Assembly: GCA_964448675.1 (NCBI GenBank)
Contig: CAYUZU010000001.1
Coordinates: 310,001-374,000 of the forward strand
Length of the DNA: 64,000 bases
Source of the DNA: CAYUZU01 sp964448675
GTDB lineage: Bacteria > Planctomycetota > Phycisphaerae > UBA1845 > Fen-1342
Reading direction: 5' to 3'
Numbering within the stretch: position 1 is the first letter of the stretch; every line of letters begins with the position of its first letter. A program made the translations under genes and the position numbers. A model generated the notes under the pieces. It searched no databases. It saw only the letters and a program-made list of their open reading frames with translations, and was not told the DNA's origin. Below, piece by piece: positions 51,603 to 60,214 of the stretch.

Positions 51603-52054
51603 TACTGAAAGCGGCGCGATGTCCGACCGCCGCCGGGGGTCTCACTTCAGTCCCAGGAGACGCGACGCGGGGGCGCTCGGCTTTGGGGCGGCGTGCCGGC
51701 GCGACTAAGCCGTGAGGATGACGTGACGTCGCGGGGGACGTGATATTCGGGCCTTGTATCATCCCTGGTGATGAACGGGCCGGAGCTTTGCGGGGCAGAC
51801 TTCCTTAGAACGTAACAATCTTGCTGGTAGCGGGGAGGCCAGCCGGCTAAACTGCATATGGGTGTTGAGGCACCCGTGATCGCCCCCGGCTATGTGAGGA
51901 GGGCTGCGTGCTCAGGCCGGGTGTATCGATGCGGGTGCCGTCGGGACGCGTCAATCGACGCGGGTCGCGTGCGTCACCGAGCGCCGCAGCGCGTTGGTGT
52001 GGGGCACGCAGAAGAGGAGAGAGGAGCAACTCCATGCACCAGAAGGGGAGAGCC

Positions 52055-52846
52055 ATGAGCAGAGTCTCAGTGTGTGCGTTGATCGTGCTGGCGGGGGTCG
52101 CGGTCGCAGCGGCGGACGTCTCGGAGTACATCTTCCACTTCCAGGCCATTGACCACGAGACCGGCCTGGTGCTCGGCGACTACGCCGTGCCGTCCGCGGG
52201 CGCGTGGAATCCGGCGCAGAACGCGTGGGAGTGGTCGCTTGACGCGGAAGTCGATGTCATGCCGTTCAGCCCGGATGATCCGGTGGAGCCGCTGGCGACG
52301 CTGTTGCCGACGGACGGGCAGGGCAACACCACGTCCGTGCGGGTGCAGATGCCGGCGCCGGGATCGCGCCAGGACCCCAAGGTGCAGTTGAACTTCGTCA
52401 TGATCGCAGGCGCTGGCCCCGGCATGACGGAATTCCTGCTGACTTCGCCGCTCTATACCTTCGATGCCCTTGTCGATCCGCAGGCCAAAGCCGAGATCGG
52501 CATCAACGTGACGGATACGGACAACGACGGTGCACTGCTGACGCCGCGGGCCGGCAACACCGGCACGTCCTTGTCGTACTACAACGGCGCGATGCCCGGC
52601 ACGGGTGACATCTTCGCCGAGATCCTGACCGAGGACATTGCGGCGGCACCGCTGGCAGTCGCGGCCGGTTCCGACGACACCGGCTGGCAGACGATCAACG
52701 ACACGGTCAGTTCGATCAGTGCTGCGATTCACTTTGATCTGTCGGCGAACGACCTCGCGAGCGGGGCGTCGACATACCAGGTGGTGCCCGAACCCGCGGG
52801 GCTGGTGCTGTTCGCCGCGCTCGCGCTGGTGCGCCGCCGTTCGTAA
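52055..52846 (+). CDS. secreted PEP-CTERM protein (paralogue 1)
   Basis: The start is ATG 52055 (MSRVSVCALIVLAGVAVAAA, a signal peptide), with GGGGAG upstream; ATG 52034 is an alternative. The 263-residue protein ends in a PEP-CTERM signal: VVPEPAG, LVLFAALAL and VRRRS. The mature part is beta-strand-like with no named domain. The next gene encodes a protein of similar layout with shared phrases (LAGVAVAAA, gaPG/GTEF-like strand patterns, ISA..F), so they are probably diverged duplicates. Confidence 0.82.
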   Translation: MSRVSVCALIVLAGVAVAAADVSEYIFHFQAIDHETGLVLGDYAVPSAGAWNPAQNAWEWSLDAEVDVMPFSPDDPVEPLATLLPTDGQGNTTSVRVQMPAPGSRQDPKVQLNFVMIAGAGPGMTEFLLTSPLYTFDALVDPQAKAEIGINVTDTDNDGALLTPRAGNTGTSLSYYNGAMPGTGDIFAEILTEDIAAAPLAVAAGSDDTGWQTINDTVSSISAAIHFDLSANDLASGASTYQVVPEPAGLVLFAALALVRRRS

Positions 52847-52937
52847 TACGAGACTCACCCGGGTGCGACCGTGCCGCAGGCCGGTGCTGCCGCGTCCGCG
52901 CTGAAGTGCTGCTTCTGACAAATGCAAAGGAGAGGAG

Positions 52938-53696
52938 ATGACGACCGCCAATCGAGTTCTGCTGATCGGGGTGTTGTTGGCCGGGGTCGCTGTGGCGGCC
53001 GCCGGCGTGGGTGAGCCGGCGATTCGCATCGTGGCGACGAATGACGCCGGTACCGCGGTGATCGAGCGCTCGCTGGGTGATTTCACCTACACACCGGCCA
53101 CCAGCACCTACTTCCTCGAGCTGCCGGCGCAGGTCCTGATGGACGGGGCGACGCCCGTGGCCGAGTTGACCGGCATGCAGGTCATTCTGACCGACGATCC
53201 GACGCAGCCGGCGGCAATCCAGCTCAACTACGGCGTGCGCGCGGGAAGTGACCCGGCCGGCACGGAGTTCGCGGTCACGCCGGGCGTCGTTTCGTTCCCG
53301 ACGGTGCTGGACGCCTATACCGCCGCCCGCATGGGCTGGTCGTTTACCGTCACGGACAATCCGGACGATCCCGACGATGCGGCGTGGCTGAGCGGCATCG
53401 ACGACGCCGGCGTGCACCAGACATTCTACGATGGCGCACTCTTCCACGAGTCGGTATCGCTGCTGGGCGGGACCGGAGTGAACGGCCAGGTGTACGAGCA
53501 GTCGGAGAACTACCCCGACGAGGTCAACTACGCCGACATCCCCGCGCCGGTGAGCAACATCTCGGCGGACTTTGCGTTCACGCTGACGCCGCTTGACACG
53601 GTCGAGTTCGGCACGAGCTACATTTTCGTCCCGGAACCGGCGACGGTCGGCCTGTTGGCGATCGGCATGGTGACACTGCTGTCGCGCCGGCGCTAG
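52938..53696 (+). CDS. secreted PEP-CTERM protein (paralogue 2)
   Basis: The 252-residue protein has a signal peptide (MTTANRVLLIGVLLAGVAVA) and a C-terminal VPEPATVGLLAIGMVTLLSRRR, which is a PEP-CTERM signal. AAAGGAGAGGAG precedes the ATG. The mature region is acidic and beta-rich and resembles the preceding gene's product in length and layout. The gap to that gene is 91 bases, so cotranscription is possible. Confidence 0.82.
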   Translation: MTTANRVLLIGVLLAGVAVAAAGVGEPAIRIVATNDAGTAVIERSLGDFTYTPATSTYFLELPAQVLMDGATPVAELTGMQVILTDDPTQPAAIQLNYGVRAGSDPAGTEFAVTPGVVSFPTVLDAYTAARMGWSFTVTDNPDDPDDAAWLSGIDDAGVHQTFYDGALFHESVSLLGGTGVNGQVYEQSENYPDEVNYADIPAPVSNISADFAFTLTPLDTVEFGTSYIFVPEPATVGLLAIGMVTLLSRRR

Positions 53697-53732
53697 GCGG
53701 TTCGCGCCAGCAAGCAGGGGATACAAGCTGCG

Positions 53733-53766
53733 ACCCGGGCACGCCGAGGCGGGGCGTTGCCCGGGT
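53733..53766. terminator. terminator-like hairpin between convergent genes
   Basis: ACCCGGGCA and TGCCCGGGT form a perfect 9-bp stem with a 16-base loop, between the PEP-CTERM gene and the convergent radical SAM gene. There is no T run on either side. Confidence 0.4.
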
Positions 53767-53840
53767 TGGCAAATGACGAAGACAGCGCCTGGCACGGCAT
53801 TGGCACCACGAGTACCGCTCGCCATGACCGTGCGACCGGC

Positions 53841-54908
53841 CTATTCGCCATCTGCATAACACGCTGACGGGCCGATGTGCGCCGGCCAGTGGCCGCGGCG
53901 CAGCAGGAAGCTGCGCACGTGCGTGCACAGGTGGCACTTGCTGGCGTAGCCCTCGTGCAACGGCTCGTAACCCAGCGACCGCACCCGCTGCATCAGCTCG
54001 TAGCTGCCGCCGGCGACGACCGCATCAACCACCGGATGCTGCCGCCAGTTCACCGCGAGATTGTCCCAGACCTCCGCAACGGTCGGCGTGCCGCCGTCAT
54101 CATCATCCGCCGCCGCCGGCCTGCCGACCGAGCCCAGGATGATCCCCGCACAGGTGCCGGGGAAGATGTGGCCGTAGGGATCGATGTGCACATGACGGCT
54201 TTGCAGCACTTCGGCCACACAGCGTTCGCCGGCGAAGGCCTCCGCCGGTTGGCGCGGCAGCAGTTGCGGCAACGCGACCGCCGCCCGGCCGGTGAGCCGA
54301 TCGGCATGCTGGTGCAGCGCGTCGCGATAGGCCGCCGCCCGCTGCGCCTCACTCAGCGGCATGGTGTCAAGCGGTTCGCTGAAGTAGTCCCACCAGCGGA
54401 CGATCAGTCGCCCGGGGCCGAAGATCTCCCGCGCCCAGCGGACGCAGCGTCGCACGCGCTCCAGCGGCACGTGGGCCTGGTGAAACACGTCGCAACTGAT
54501 GATCAGCCGATGAACCCCCAGAGCATCGAGCAGTTCGAGCCGCGAGCGCGTGAGGCCGTCATTGGTGGCCCAGAAGGCGTTGGTCTCGACCTTGTCGACG
54601 CGGCTGAGGCCAGCGTCGCGGGCCCGGCGGATCAGCGATACGAGCGCGACCCAATCACCAAAGGGCTCGCCGCCAGCGAGGTGGACGCACATCTGCTGGC
54701 CGTGTCGGTCGGCAAGCCGATCGAGGCTGTGCCAGCAGGCCAGGGCGAGTTCGGGCGACATGCGGTCCGCGTGCTGCGGGCCGGCGTTGACGTAGCAGAA
54801 GGCGCAACGCGAGCTGCACCAGTAGGTGAGCATCAGACCGGCGAAGTCCCACACGGCGAGCGTGGGCGTGGCGGCGTGGCGGGGCTGGTGAGTGTGCGCG
54901 GCGGCCAT
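53841..54908 (-). CDS. radical SAM protein
   Basis: From ATG 54908 the product is 355 residues. The radical SAM cluster motif is C31-SSR-C35-AF-C38 (CSSRCAFCYV), followed by a GGE-type SAM motif (VHLAGGEPFGDW). Late cysteines in CAG and KCHLCTH suggest an auxiliary cluster or a SPASM-like end. The protein resembles the peptide-modifying and anaerobic-maturase style of the family, but no substrate peptide gene is seen nearby. The extension to 54995 is open but lacks similarity. Confidence 0.82.
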   Translation of the reverse strand: MAAAHTHQPRHAATPTLAVWDFAGLMLTYWCSSRCAFCYVNAGPQHADRMSPELALACWHSLDRLADRHGQQMCVHLAGGEPFGDWVALVSLIRRARDAGLSRVDKVETNAFWATNDGLTRSRLELLDALGVHRLIISCDVFHQAHVPLERVRRCVRWAREIFGPGRLIVRWWDYFSEPLDTMPLSEAQRAAAYRDALHQHADRLTGRAAVALPQLLPRQPAEAFAGERCVAEVLQSRHVHIDPYGHIFPGTCAGIILGSVGRPAAADDDDGGTPTVAEVWDNLAVNWRQHPVVDAVVAGGSYELMQRVRSLGYEPLHEGYASKCHLCTHVRSFLLRRGHWPAHIGPSACYADGE

Positions 54909-54944
54909 GCCGGGATTGTAGGCGGCGCGGTGGGGCCCGGCGCG

Positions 54945-54968
54945 CCCCCTCCCCGTTGTGGGAGGGGG
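54945..54968 (-). terminator. GC hairpin downstream of ferritin
   Basis: CCCCCTCCC and GGGAGGGGG form a 9-bp stem with a 6-base loop, 17 bases after the ferritin stop on the minus strand. It lacks a T run, so termination is uncertain. Confidence 0.4.
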
Positions 54969-54984
54969 GCGGCGGGGTTCGTTC

Positions 54985-55479
54985 CTAGTTGCCACCCATG
55001 TGGGCGACGTAGGCCTCGAGCTGCAGCAGGTTCTTGCCGGCCATGCGGGCGGCCTGCAGCAGGCTGTTCATCGAGTCGACCTCTTCGACCTGCTCGTCGA
55101 CATACCAGTTGAGGAAGTTGCGCGTGGCGTAATCCTTGTCCTTGTCGGCCATGGCGACCAGCTCGTGGATCTGGTTGGTCACCTTGCGCTCATGCTCGAG
55201 AGCGGCTTCGATGGCGGCCTCGATCGAGGGCCACTCGGCCGGGGGTTGGGGGATCGCCTGGAGCGTCACCTTGCCCTCGACCTGCGGGAGGTAGTCGAGG
55301 ATCTTCAGCGCGTGGCCGCGCTCTTCCTCGACCTGGGCGCGGAAGCGGCGGGCGAGCACCTTGAGCCCCATGTCTTCGAACATGACCGCCATGGCGAGGT
55401 AGATCTGGGAGGCATTGAATTCGTTGGTAATCTGCTCATTGAGCTTGGCATTGAGTTCCTGCGAAATGGGCACTGTCAT
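54985..55479 (-). CDS. ftn: bacterial non-heme ferritin
   Basis: The 164-residue protein, from MTVPISQELNAKLNEQITNE, is an iron-storage ferritin. Ferroxidase ligands are visible: E20 (TNEFNA), E53 and H56 (EERGH), and the later LEHERK and DEQVEE segments. There is no heme-ligating bacterioferritin methionine pattern. The purine-rich AAAGGTGG lies very close to ATG 55479; GTG 55473 is a possible alternative start. It is monocistronic, with a long structured leader. Confidence 0.92.
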   Translation of the reverse strand: MTVPISQELNAKLNEQITNEFNASQIYLAMAVMFEDMGLKVLARRFRAQVEEERGHALKILDYLPQVEGKVTLQAIPQPPAEWPSIEAAIEAALEHERKVTNQIHELVAMADKDKDYATRNFLNWYVDEQVEEVDSMNSLLQAARMAGKNLLQLEAYVAHMGGN

Positions 55480-55546
55480 CCACCTTTCGTGCTGGCCGGC
55501 CCGGTTGCCGCGGCGGCGGGGCCGGTTGTCCAAACGCAATCGCAAA

Positions 55547-55568
55547 GCTCGCCCCGAACGTGGCGAGC
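55547..55568 (-). other. hairpin in ferritin leader
   Basis: GCTCGCC and GGCGAGC form a perfect 7-bp stem with an 8-base loop. On the minus strand it is followed by TTT, between the promoter and the ferritin start. It could be an attenuator, but the T run is short. Confidence 0.35.
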
Positions 55569-55616
55569 CGCGGATCAGCCCGTGACGCCCCTGCGTCTGC
55601 GACAGGCGGATCGGAG

Positions 55617-55645
55617 ATTATAGACACGGTTTGGAGGTTTGGCCA
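55617..55645 (-). promoter_or_regulatory. sigma70 promoter of ferritin
   Basis: A perfect TATAAT (55622-55617 on the minus strand) is preceded 17 bases upstream by TGGCCA (four of six matches to TTGACA). The predicted leader is about 130 bases. Confidence 0.55.
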
Positions 55646-55702
55646 TTGGGGCGCCGGCTGCGGCGCGGTCAGGAATGCACCGCGCGGAGCGCCACGGCGC
55701 CG

Positions 55703-56515
55703 CTACTCACCAATGAGCCGCCGGGCGAGGCGTTCGCGAGCCCGCGTGACGCGCGCGGTGCCGTGGCGGACGGCCTCGATCAGATCGCGGTGCGGGCGGA
55801 CCTCGTCCGCGACGCGCTGCAGCTCAACCTCGGCACAACGCCGGGCGACCAGGGCGACCTGCGGCGGGGGCCAGGGTCCGCCGCGCGGTTCGCTCACGAT
55901 CACGGGCCAGCGGCCGGCGGATTCCAGCAGCGGGCCGATGCCCCGGTACAGCACGGCGCAGGCCGCGGTCCGCTGGCCGGCGTTGCCCGCGGCGGCCCAA
56001 CGCAGCAGGTCGGCGACGCCACGCGTGTCGGCCAGCTCGAGCCAGCCGGCAGCCCGGCCGATCGCGTCCCACGGGGTGCCTTGCGGGGTGGCGTCGGCGG
56101 CCCAACTGCGGAAACGGGCGGGGTCGGTGCGGGCGGCGGCGATCCAGGCGATATAGCGGACGTAGGGGTGGCGGTCTTCGAGTGCCACGGGGGCGATCCG
56201 CGCGAAGTCCGCCGGTAGGCCGGCCTGCCCCAGTGCGTGGACGAAACCTTCACGCACGCGGGGATCCTCGGTGGCGGCCAGCTGCTGACGAATCACGGCC
56301 AGGGCCCGCGGGGCGTGCTCGGCGCCAACGATGGCCGCGGCCGCGCGGCGGTCGTTGGGGTCAGGGGAGTCCAGCAACGCCAGGGCGCGGCGGTCGTGGC
56401 GCGTCGCGGCTGCCAGCCAGACCAGCCAGCCGGCGGCGAGCAGCGCGATTAGCGTTGCCGCCATTGCTGTCACGCGGCGGCGCGCAGACCCGGGTTGGAC
56501 GTTTGACGCGGCCAT
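55703..56515 (-). CDS. membrane-anchored HEAT-like repeat protein
   Basis: The 270-residue product, counted from MAASNVQPGSARRR, has one N-terminal membrane helix (about 18-36, AATLIALLAAGWLVWLAAAT). Helical repeats follow (LLDSPDPNDRRAAAAIVGAE, DPRVREGFVHALGQAGLPAD, HPYVRYIAWIAAARTD) like HEAT or PBS-lyase repeats. No catalytic motif is visible. Start choice is uncertain because several ATG codons lie between 56515 and 56581. It diverges from ribH. Confidence 0.6.
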   Translation of the reverse strand: MAASNVQPGSARRRVTAMAATLIALLAAGWLVWLAAATRHDRRALALLDSPDPNDRRAAAAIVGAEHAPRALAVIRQQLAATEDPRVREGFVHALGQAGLPADFARIAPVALEDRHPYVRYIAWIAAARTDPARFRSWAADATPQGTPWDAIGRAAGWLELADTRGVADLLRWAAAGNAGQRTAACAVLYRGIGPLLESAGRWPVIVSEPRGGPWPPPQVALVARRCAEVELQRVADEVRPHRDLIEAVRHGTARVTRARERLARRLIGE

Positions 56516-56564
56516 GGCCGGCATGGTAGCGCCGCCGGCGCGGGCGTCAATCGTGCCGTCCCGA

Positions 56565-56593
56565 TTGCCTGCCCCGCCCAAGCCGGGTACACT
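56565..56593 (+). promoter_or_regulatory. sigma70 promoter of the ribH operon
   Basis: TTGCCT (56565-56570) and TACACT (56588-56593) are 17 bases apart, each with four of six consensus matches. Initiation would be near 56600, 35 bases before ribH. Confidence 0.5.
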
Positions 56594-56634
56594 CCCCGGT
56601 TCTACCGGCTACAGCGAGAAGGCAGGTAACTCCA

Positions 56635-57102
56635 ATGACGCAAGTGATTTCTGCGAAGCTCGACGCGAAGCCACACCGGTTCGCGATCGTCGTGGGACGT
56701 TTCAACGAGTTCATCACGTCGCGGCTGGTCGCGGGGGCGATCGATGAGCTGGTTCGCCATGGGGCCGAAGAGGACAACCTGACGCAGGTCTGGGTGCCCG
56801 GGTCGTGGGAGATTCCGCTGGCGGCCCAGAAGCTGGCGACGGCGGGACGCTATGCGGCGGTGATCTGCCTGGGGTGTGTGATCCGCGGCCAGACGCCGCA
56901 CTTCGAGTATGTCGCGAGCGAAGTGTCGAAGGGGATCGCACAGGTGTCGCTGGCGACGGGGGTGCCGGTGACGTTTGGGGTGATCACGGCGGAGTCGCTG
57001 GACCAGGCTGTTGACCGGGCCGGTGCGAAGACGGGAAACAAGGGGGCGGACGCGGCCCGGGCCGCGCTCGAGATGGCGAACCTGTTGACCATGATCAAAT
57101 AG
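56635..57102 (+). CDS. ribH: 6,7-dimethyl-8-ribityllumazine synthase
   Basis: The 155-residue protein condenses 5-amino-6-ribitylaminouracil with 3,4-dihydroxy-2-butanone 4-phosphate in riboflavin synthesis. Signatures are VVGRFNEFITSRL, VPGSWEIPLAAQ, LGCVIRGQTPHFEYV (with the catalytic histidine) and FGVIT. The C-terminal NKGADAARAALEM is also typical. It heads an operon with nusB, the common ribH-nusB pairing. Confidence 0.97.
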   Translation: MTQVISAKLDAKPHRFAIVVGRFNEFITSRLVAGAIDELVRHGAEEDNLTQVWVPGSWEIPLAAQKLATAGRYAAVICLGCVIRGQTPHFEYVASEVSKGIAQVSLATGVPVTFGVITAESLDQAVDRAGAKTGNKGADAARAALEMANLLTMIK

Positions 57103-57146
57103 TTGCCGGCGGCGCTGACCGTGCCTTGCAGGAGTCGATTGCCCGT

Positions 57147-57650
57147 ATGCCCCTGGCCAGACGTTCCCGAGCCCGCGTGTTGGCACTCCAGGCGTTGTGC
57201 GTCTACGAGACCGTGGGGGAGGCGTTTGATGCGGACCTGTCGGGTTTCCTGAGAGACGAATCGAACTACGAGGATCTCGCCTGGGACGAGCCGGTCGACA
57301 ACGACACACTTGCCCGCGCGCGACGGCTGGCTCAGGGCACCTGGCACAAGCGGAACGAGATCGACGGGTTGCTGAGCGGCTACGTCGAAGGCTGGTCGCT
57401 GCAGCGCATGCAGCCGGTGGACCGCAACATCCTGCGGCTGGGCATGTACGAGTTGCTGGAGGAGCGCAATACGCCGTTCCAGGTCGTGATCAACGAGGCG
57501 ATCGAGTTGGCGCGGCATTTCGGCGGGGCGGAGTCGCCCGCATTCGTCAATGGCGTGCTGGATGGGTTACGGCGGAAGATCGAGGCGGAGCGTGCGACCG
57601 GCGTGACGGTGACGCCGGCTCCGGAGTCGCCGCGGTCGGAGGAGGCGTGA
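57147..57650 (+). CDS. nusB: transcription antitermination factor NusB
   Basis: The 167-residue protein, from MPLARRSRARVLALQALCVY, has the NusB fold blocks: the N-terminal Arg-rich rRNA/boxA-binding region, PVDRNILRLGMYELLEE and VVINEAIELARHFGGAESPAFVNGVL (given as overlapping parts). AGGAG lies 12 bases before ATG 57147; a TTG at 57126 is an alternative start. It supports rRNA antitermination. ftsY follows 9 bases after the stop. Confidence 0.93.
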   Translation: MPLARRSRARVLALQALCVYETVGEAFDADLSGFLRDESNYEDLAWDEPVDNDTLARARRLAQGTWHKRNEIDGLLSGYVEGWSLQRMQPVDRNILRLGMYELLEERNTPFQVVINEAIELARHFGGAESPAFVNGVLDGLRRKIEAERATGVTVTPAPESPRSEEA

Positions 57651-57659
57651 GGAAGGCCC

Positions 57660-58574
57660 ATGGGGTTGTTTGATGCACTGAAGCGCGGGCTGAAGAAGAC
57701 GCAGGAAAAGATCATGTCCGGGCTGGCGGCGGTGCTGCCGGTCGGACGCAAGATCGACGAGGCCCTGCTCGACGACCTGACCGACGCGATGCTCAGCGGC
57801 GACATGGGGCCCAGCGCCGTGATGGGGCTGGTGGACGAGGTGCGGGCCGCGTGGAAGCAGGGAGAGATCAAAGAGGCGCAGGAGATTCTGCCGTTCCTCA
57901 AGCAGCGCATTGCCAGCACCTGGCCGGCGAGCGACCGCAGCCTCAACCACGCGCCGGCGCCGCCCACCGTGATCTGTGTCGTCGGCATCAACGGCTCGGG
58001 CAAGACGACCAGCGTGGCCAAGCTGGCCTACTGGTTGCGGCAGCAGGGCCACTCGGTGCTGCTCGGCGCGTGCGACACCTTCCGCGCCGCGGCGATCGAG
58101 CAGCTCACCATCTGGTCCGAACGCGTCGGCGCCGAGATCATCAAGCATCAGCACAACAGCGACCCGGCGGCGGTCGCGTATGACGCCTGCGATGCGGCGA
58201 TCGCGCGCAAGGTCGACATGCTGCTGCTCGACACCGCCGGCCGGCTGCACACGCAGGAGCACCTGATGCGCGAGCTGGAGAAGATCCAGCGCGTTGTGCA
58301 GAAACGCATCCCGGACGGGCCGCACGAGACGCTGCTCGTGCTCGATGCGACGATCGGCCAGAACGCGATCAACCAGGCACGCATCTTCTCGCAGTCCACC
58401 AACGTCACGGGGCTGTTCCTGGCCAAGCTCGATGGCTCCGCAAAGGGCGGCATCGTGGTGGGGATCCGCGACCAGCTCGATATCCCGGTCAAGTTCGTCG
58501 GTTTGGGCGAGACGATCGAAGCGATCGAGCCGTTCGATCCGGAGACCTTTGTCGAGGCCATGTTCACGAAATAG
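57660..58574 (+). CDS. ftsY: signal recognition particle receptor FtsY
   Basis: The 304-residue protein consists of the NG domain only; the acidic A domain of many FtsY proteins is missing, as in several other bacteria. G1 is GINGSGKTT (109-117). DTFRAAAIEQL, LLLDTAGRLHTQEHLM and LAKLDGSAKGG follow. The N-terminal amphipathic helix MGLFDALKRGLKKTQEKI probably binds membrane. It docks SRP-ribosome complexes at the membrane. Confidence 0.97.
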   Translation: MGLFDALKRGLKKTQEKIMSGLAAVLPVGRKIDEALLDDLTDAMLSGDMGPSAVMGLVDEVRAAWKQGEIKEAQEILPFLKQRIASTWPASDRSLNHAPAPPTVICVVGINGSGKTTSVAKLAYWLRQQGHSVLLGACDTFRAAAIEQLTIWSERVGAEIIKHQHNSDPAAVAYDACDAAIARKVDMLLLDTAGRLHTQEHLMRELEKIQRVVQKRIPDGPHETLLVLDATIGQNAINQARIFSQSTNVTGLFLAKLDGSAKGGIVVGIRDQLDIPVKFVGLGETIEAIEPFDPETFVEAMFTK

Positions 58575-58601
58575 AATCTGACGGGTTGAGGGAGTCCGAC
58601 C

Positions 58602-60056
58602 ATGCACCCGTTGCTCGATCCGTTTGAGAAAAACTGCGCGTCGCGCGGCGGCCACCTGGCGGCGGCGGACGAGGCGCTGCAACTGGATTACCGCAGTTTT
58701 CGCGCCCTGGCTTGCGGGCTGGCGGCCCAGATCGACGGCCAGACGGGCAAGCCGCACGTCGGAACGCTGATTCCGACGTCGGTGGCGGGGGCGTTGGCGG
58801 TGTTTGCCTGCTGGTATGCAGGCAAGACACCCGTGCCGCTGAACTTCCTGCTGGCGCCGGAAGAGCTCGTCAAGATCATCCGCGACGCCGGCATCGATAC
58901 GGTCATCGCGCATGAGCGTTTTGCGCCGGCGGCCCAGGCGGCCGGGCTTCGCGTCATCATGCTCGGCCCCGAGACGCTCGTGCCGGGTGACATGGACGCG
59001 CCGAGTATCGAGCCGGAGCGACTCGGGGCGCTGATCTACACCTCGGGCACGGCAGGCGACCCGAAGGGCGTGTGCCTGAGCTATGACAACCTCGCGCGAA
59101 ACGCGCAGGCTTGTATCGAAGCGGCGGACCTCTCGCCCGATCAGGTGTTCCTCGGCGTACTGCCGCAGTTTCACGCCTTTGGCCTGACCGCGACAACCAT
59201 CGTGCCGCTGGTCATGGGGGCCACGGTGTACTATGTGCCGCGCTTCAGCCCGACCGGTGTCGTGAATCTCATCAACGAGAAGAAGGTGTCCGTCTTCATC
59301 ACGATCGCGAGCATGTTCGGCGCGATCGCCACGATGAAGAGCGCGACGCGCGAACAGCTTGCCAGCCTGACGCATCCGGTCAGTGGCGGTGAGCCGTTGC
59401 CGCCACGAGTCGCGGAGGCATTCGAGCAGCGCTTTGGCGTGCGGATTCTCGAGGGGTACGGCATGACCGAGGCGTCACCCGTCGTGACGCTGAACACACC
59501 GCGGCACTTCCGCGCCGGCACGGTGGGGCAGCCGCTGCCCGGCATCGCGGTGGCGGCGGTGGACGACGCGGGCCGGCCCCTGCCGCCGGGCACGGATGGC
59601 CAACTCGTGATCCGCGGGCACTGCGTGATGCAGGGCTACCTGAATAAGCCGGAGCAGACCGCCGCGACCATCCGCGACGGCGGGCTGTGGAGTGGCGATA
59701 TCGGGCAGGTCGACGCCGACGGCTTCGTCAAGATCACCGGCCGCGCCAAGGATATGATGATTGTCGGCGGCGAGAACGTCTTTCCGTTCGAGATCGAGAG
59801 CGTGCTGGTGGCGCATCCGGCCGTCGCCGAGGCCGCGGTGGTGGGGGTGCCGGACGACGTGCGGGGCGAGGTGCCGGTGGCGTTCGTGATTCCCGCCGAA
59901 GGGCACGAATCCGTGCGTGACACTGACATCCGGGCGTTTTGCCGCGAGCGGCTGGCGGCGTACAAGGTGCCGCGCGAGGTGTACATGTCGACGGACCTGC
60001 CGCGGGGACCGACCGGTAAGATCCTCAAGCGGGCCCTGCAGCGGCCGGGAGGCTGA
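58602..60056 (+). CDS. AMP-binding acyl-CoA synthetase
   Basis: The 484-residue enzyme belongs to the ANL superfamily, activating a carboxylate as acyl-AMP and then the CoA thioester. Visible motifs are the P-loop YTSGTAGDPKG, EGYGMTEASP, LWSGDIGQVD with the ribose-binding Asp, GRAKDMMIVGGENVFP, and the C-terminal catalytic lysine in GPTGKILKR. It resembles long/medium-chain fatty acid ligases; chain length cannot be read. It is the last gene of the ribH operon, 27 bases after ftsY. Confidence 0.9.
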   Translation: MHPLLDPFEKNCASRGGHLAAADEALQLDYRSFRALACGLAAQIDGQTGKPHVGTLIPTSVAGALAVFACWYAGKTPVPLNFLLAPEELVKIIRDAGIDTVIAHERFAPAAQAAGLRVIMLGPETLVPGDMDAPSIEPERLGALIYTSGTAGDPKGVCLSYDNLARNAQACIEAADLSPDQVFLGVLPQFHAFGLTATTIVPLVMGATVYYVPRFSPTGVVNLINEKKVSVFITIASMFGAIATMKSATREQLASLTHPVSGGEPLPPRVAEAFEQRFGVRILEGYGMTEASPVVTLNTPRHFRAGTVGQPLPGIAVAAVDDAGRPLPPGTDGQLVIRGHCVMQGYLNKPEQTAATIRDGGLWSGDIGQVDADGFVKITGRAKDMMIVGGENVFPFEIESVLVAHPAVAEAAVVGVPDDVRGEVPVAFVIPAEGHESVRDTDIRAFCRERLAAYKVPREVYMSTDLPRGPTGKILKRALQRPGG

Positions 60057-60096
60057 TGGGCGGGTTGCCGCCGGCCGCGATTCGATGCTATACTCC

Positions 60097-60156
60097 GGGT
60101 TGCCGCTGTGCGGGCCGGCGTTGGTCGGGTTGCTGCTGTGCGGGCCGGCGTTGGTG
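60097..60156 (+). repeat. two tandem 30-bp repeats upstream of tRNA-Cys
   Basis: Units 60097-60126 and 60127-60156 are identical at 28 of 30 positions (GGGTTGCCGCTGTGCGGGCC and so on). A more degenerate continuation follows to about 60180. Confidence 0.75.
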
Positions 60157-60214
60157 TTGTGCGAATCCGTGTCGCTGCGGCGCGGGCCGGTGCCGGCGGG
60201 CGGCGTGACAGATT

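Larger units (their letters stand above)
51136..52054. other. 919-bp gene-free region with repeats
   Basis: No convincing gene lies here. It holds two degenerate plus-orientation copies of the palindromic repeat (about 51324-51349 and 51351-51381), two inverted copies (51549-51573 and 51578-51602), and a threefold octamer repeat CTCTGTGN (51385-51408). The 3' part should contain the promoter of the PEP-CTERM gene. Two consecutive purine-rich ribosome-binding-like stretches lie at 52015-52027 and 52044-52050. Confidence 0.6.

Noticed and set aside
53790..53804. TGGCACGGCATTGGC considered as a sigma54 promoter
   Set aside because: One mismatch at -12 and no plus-strand gene follows it.
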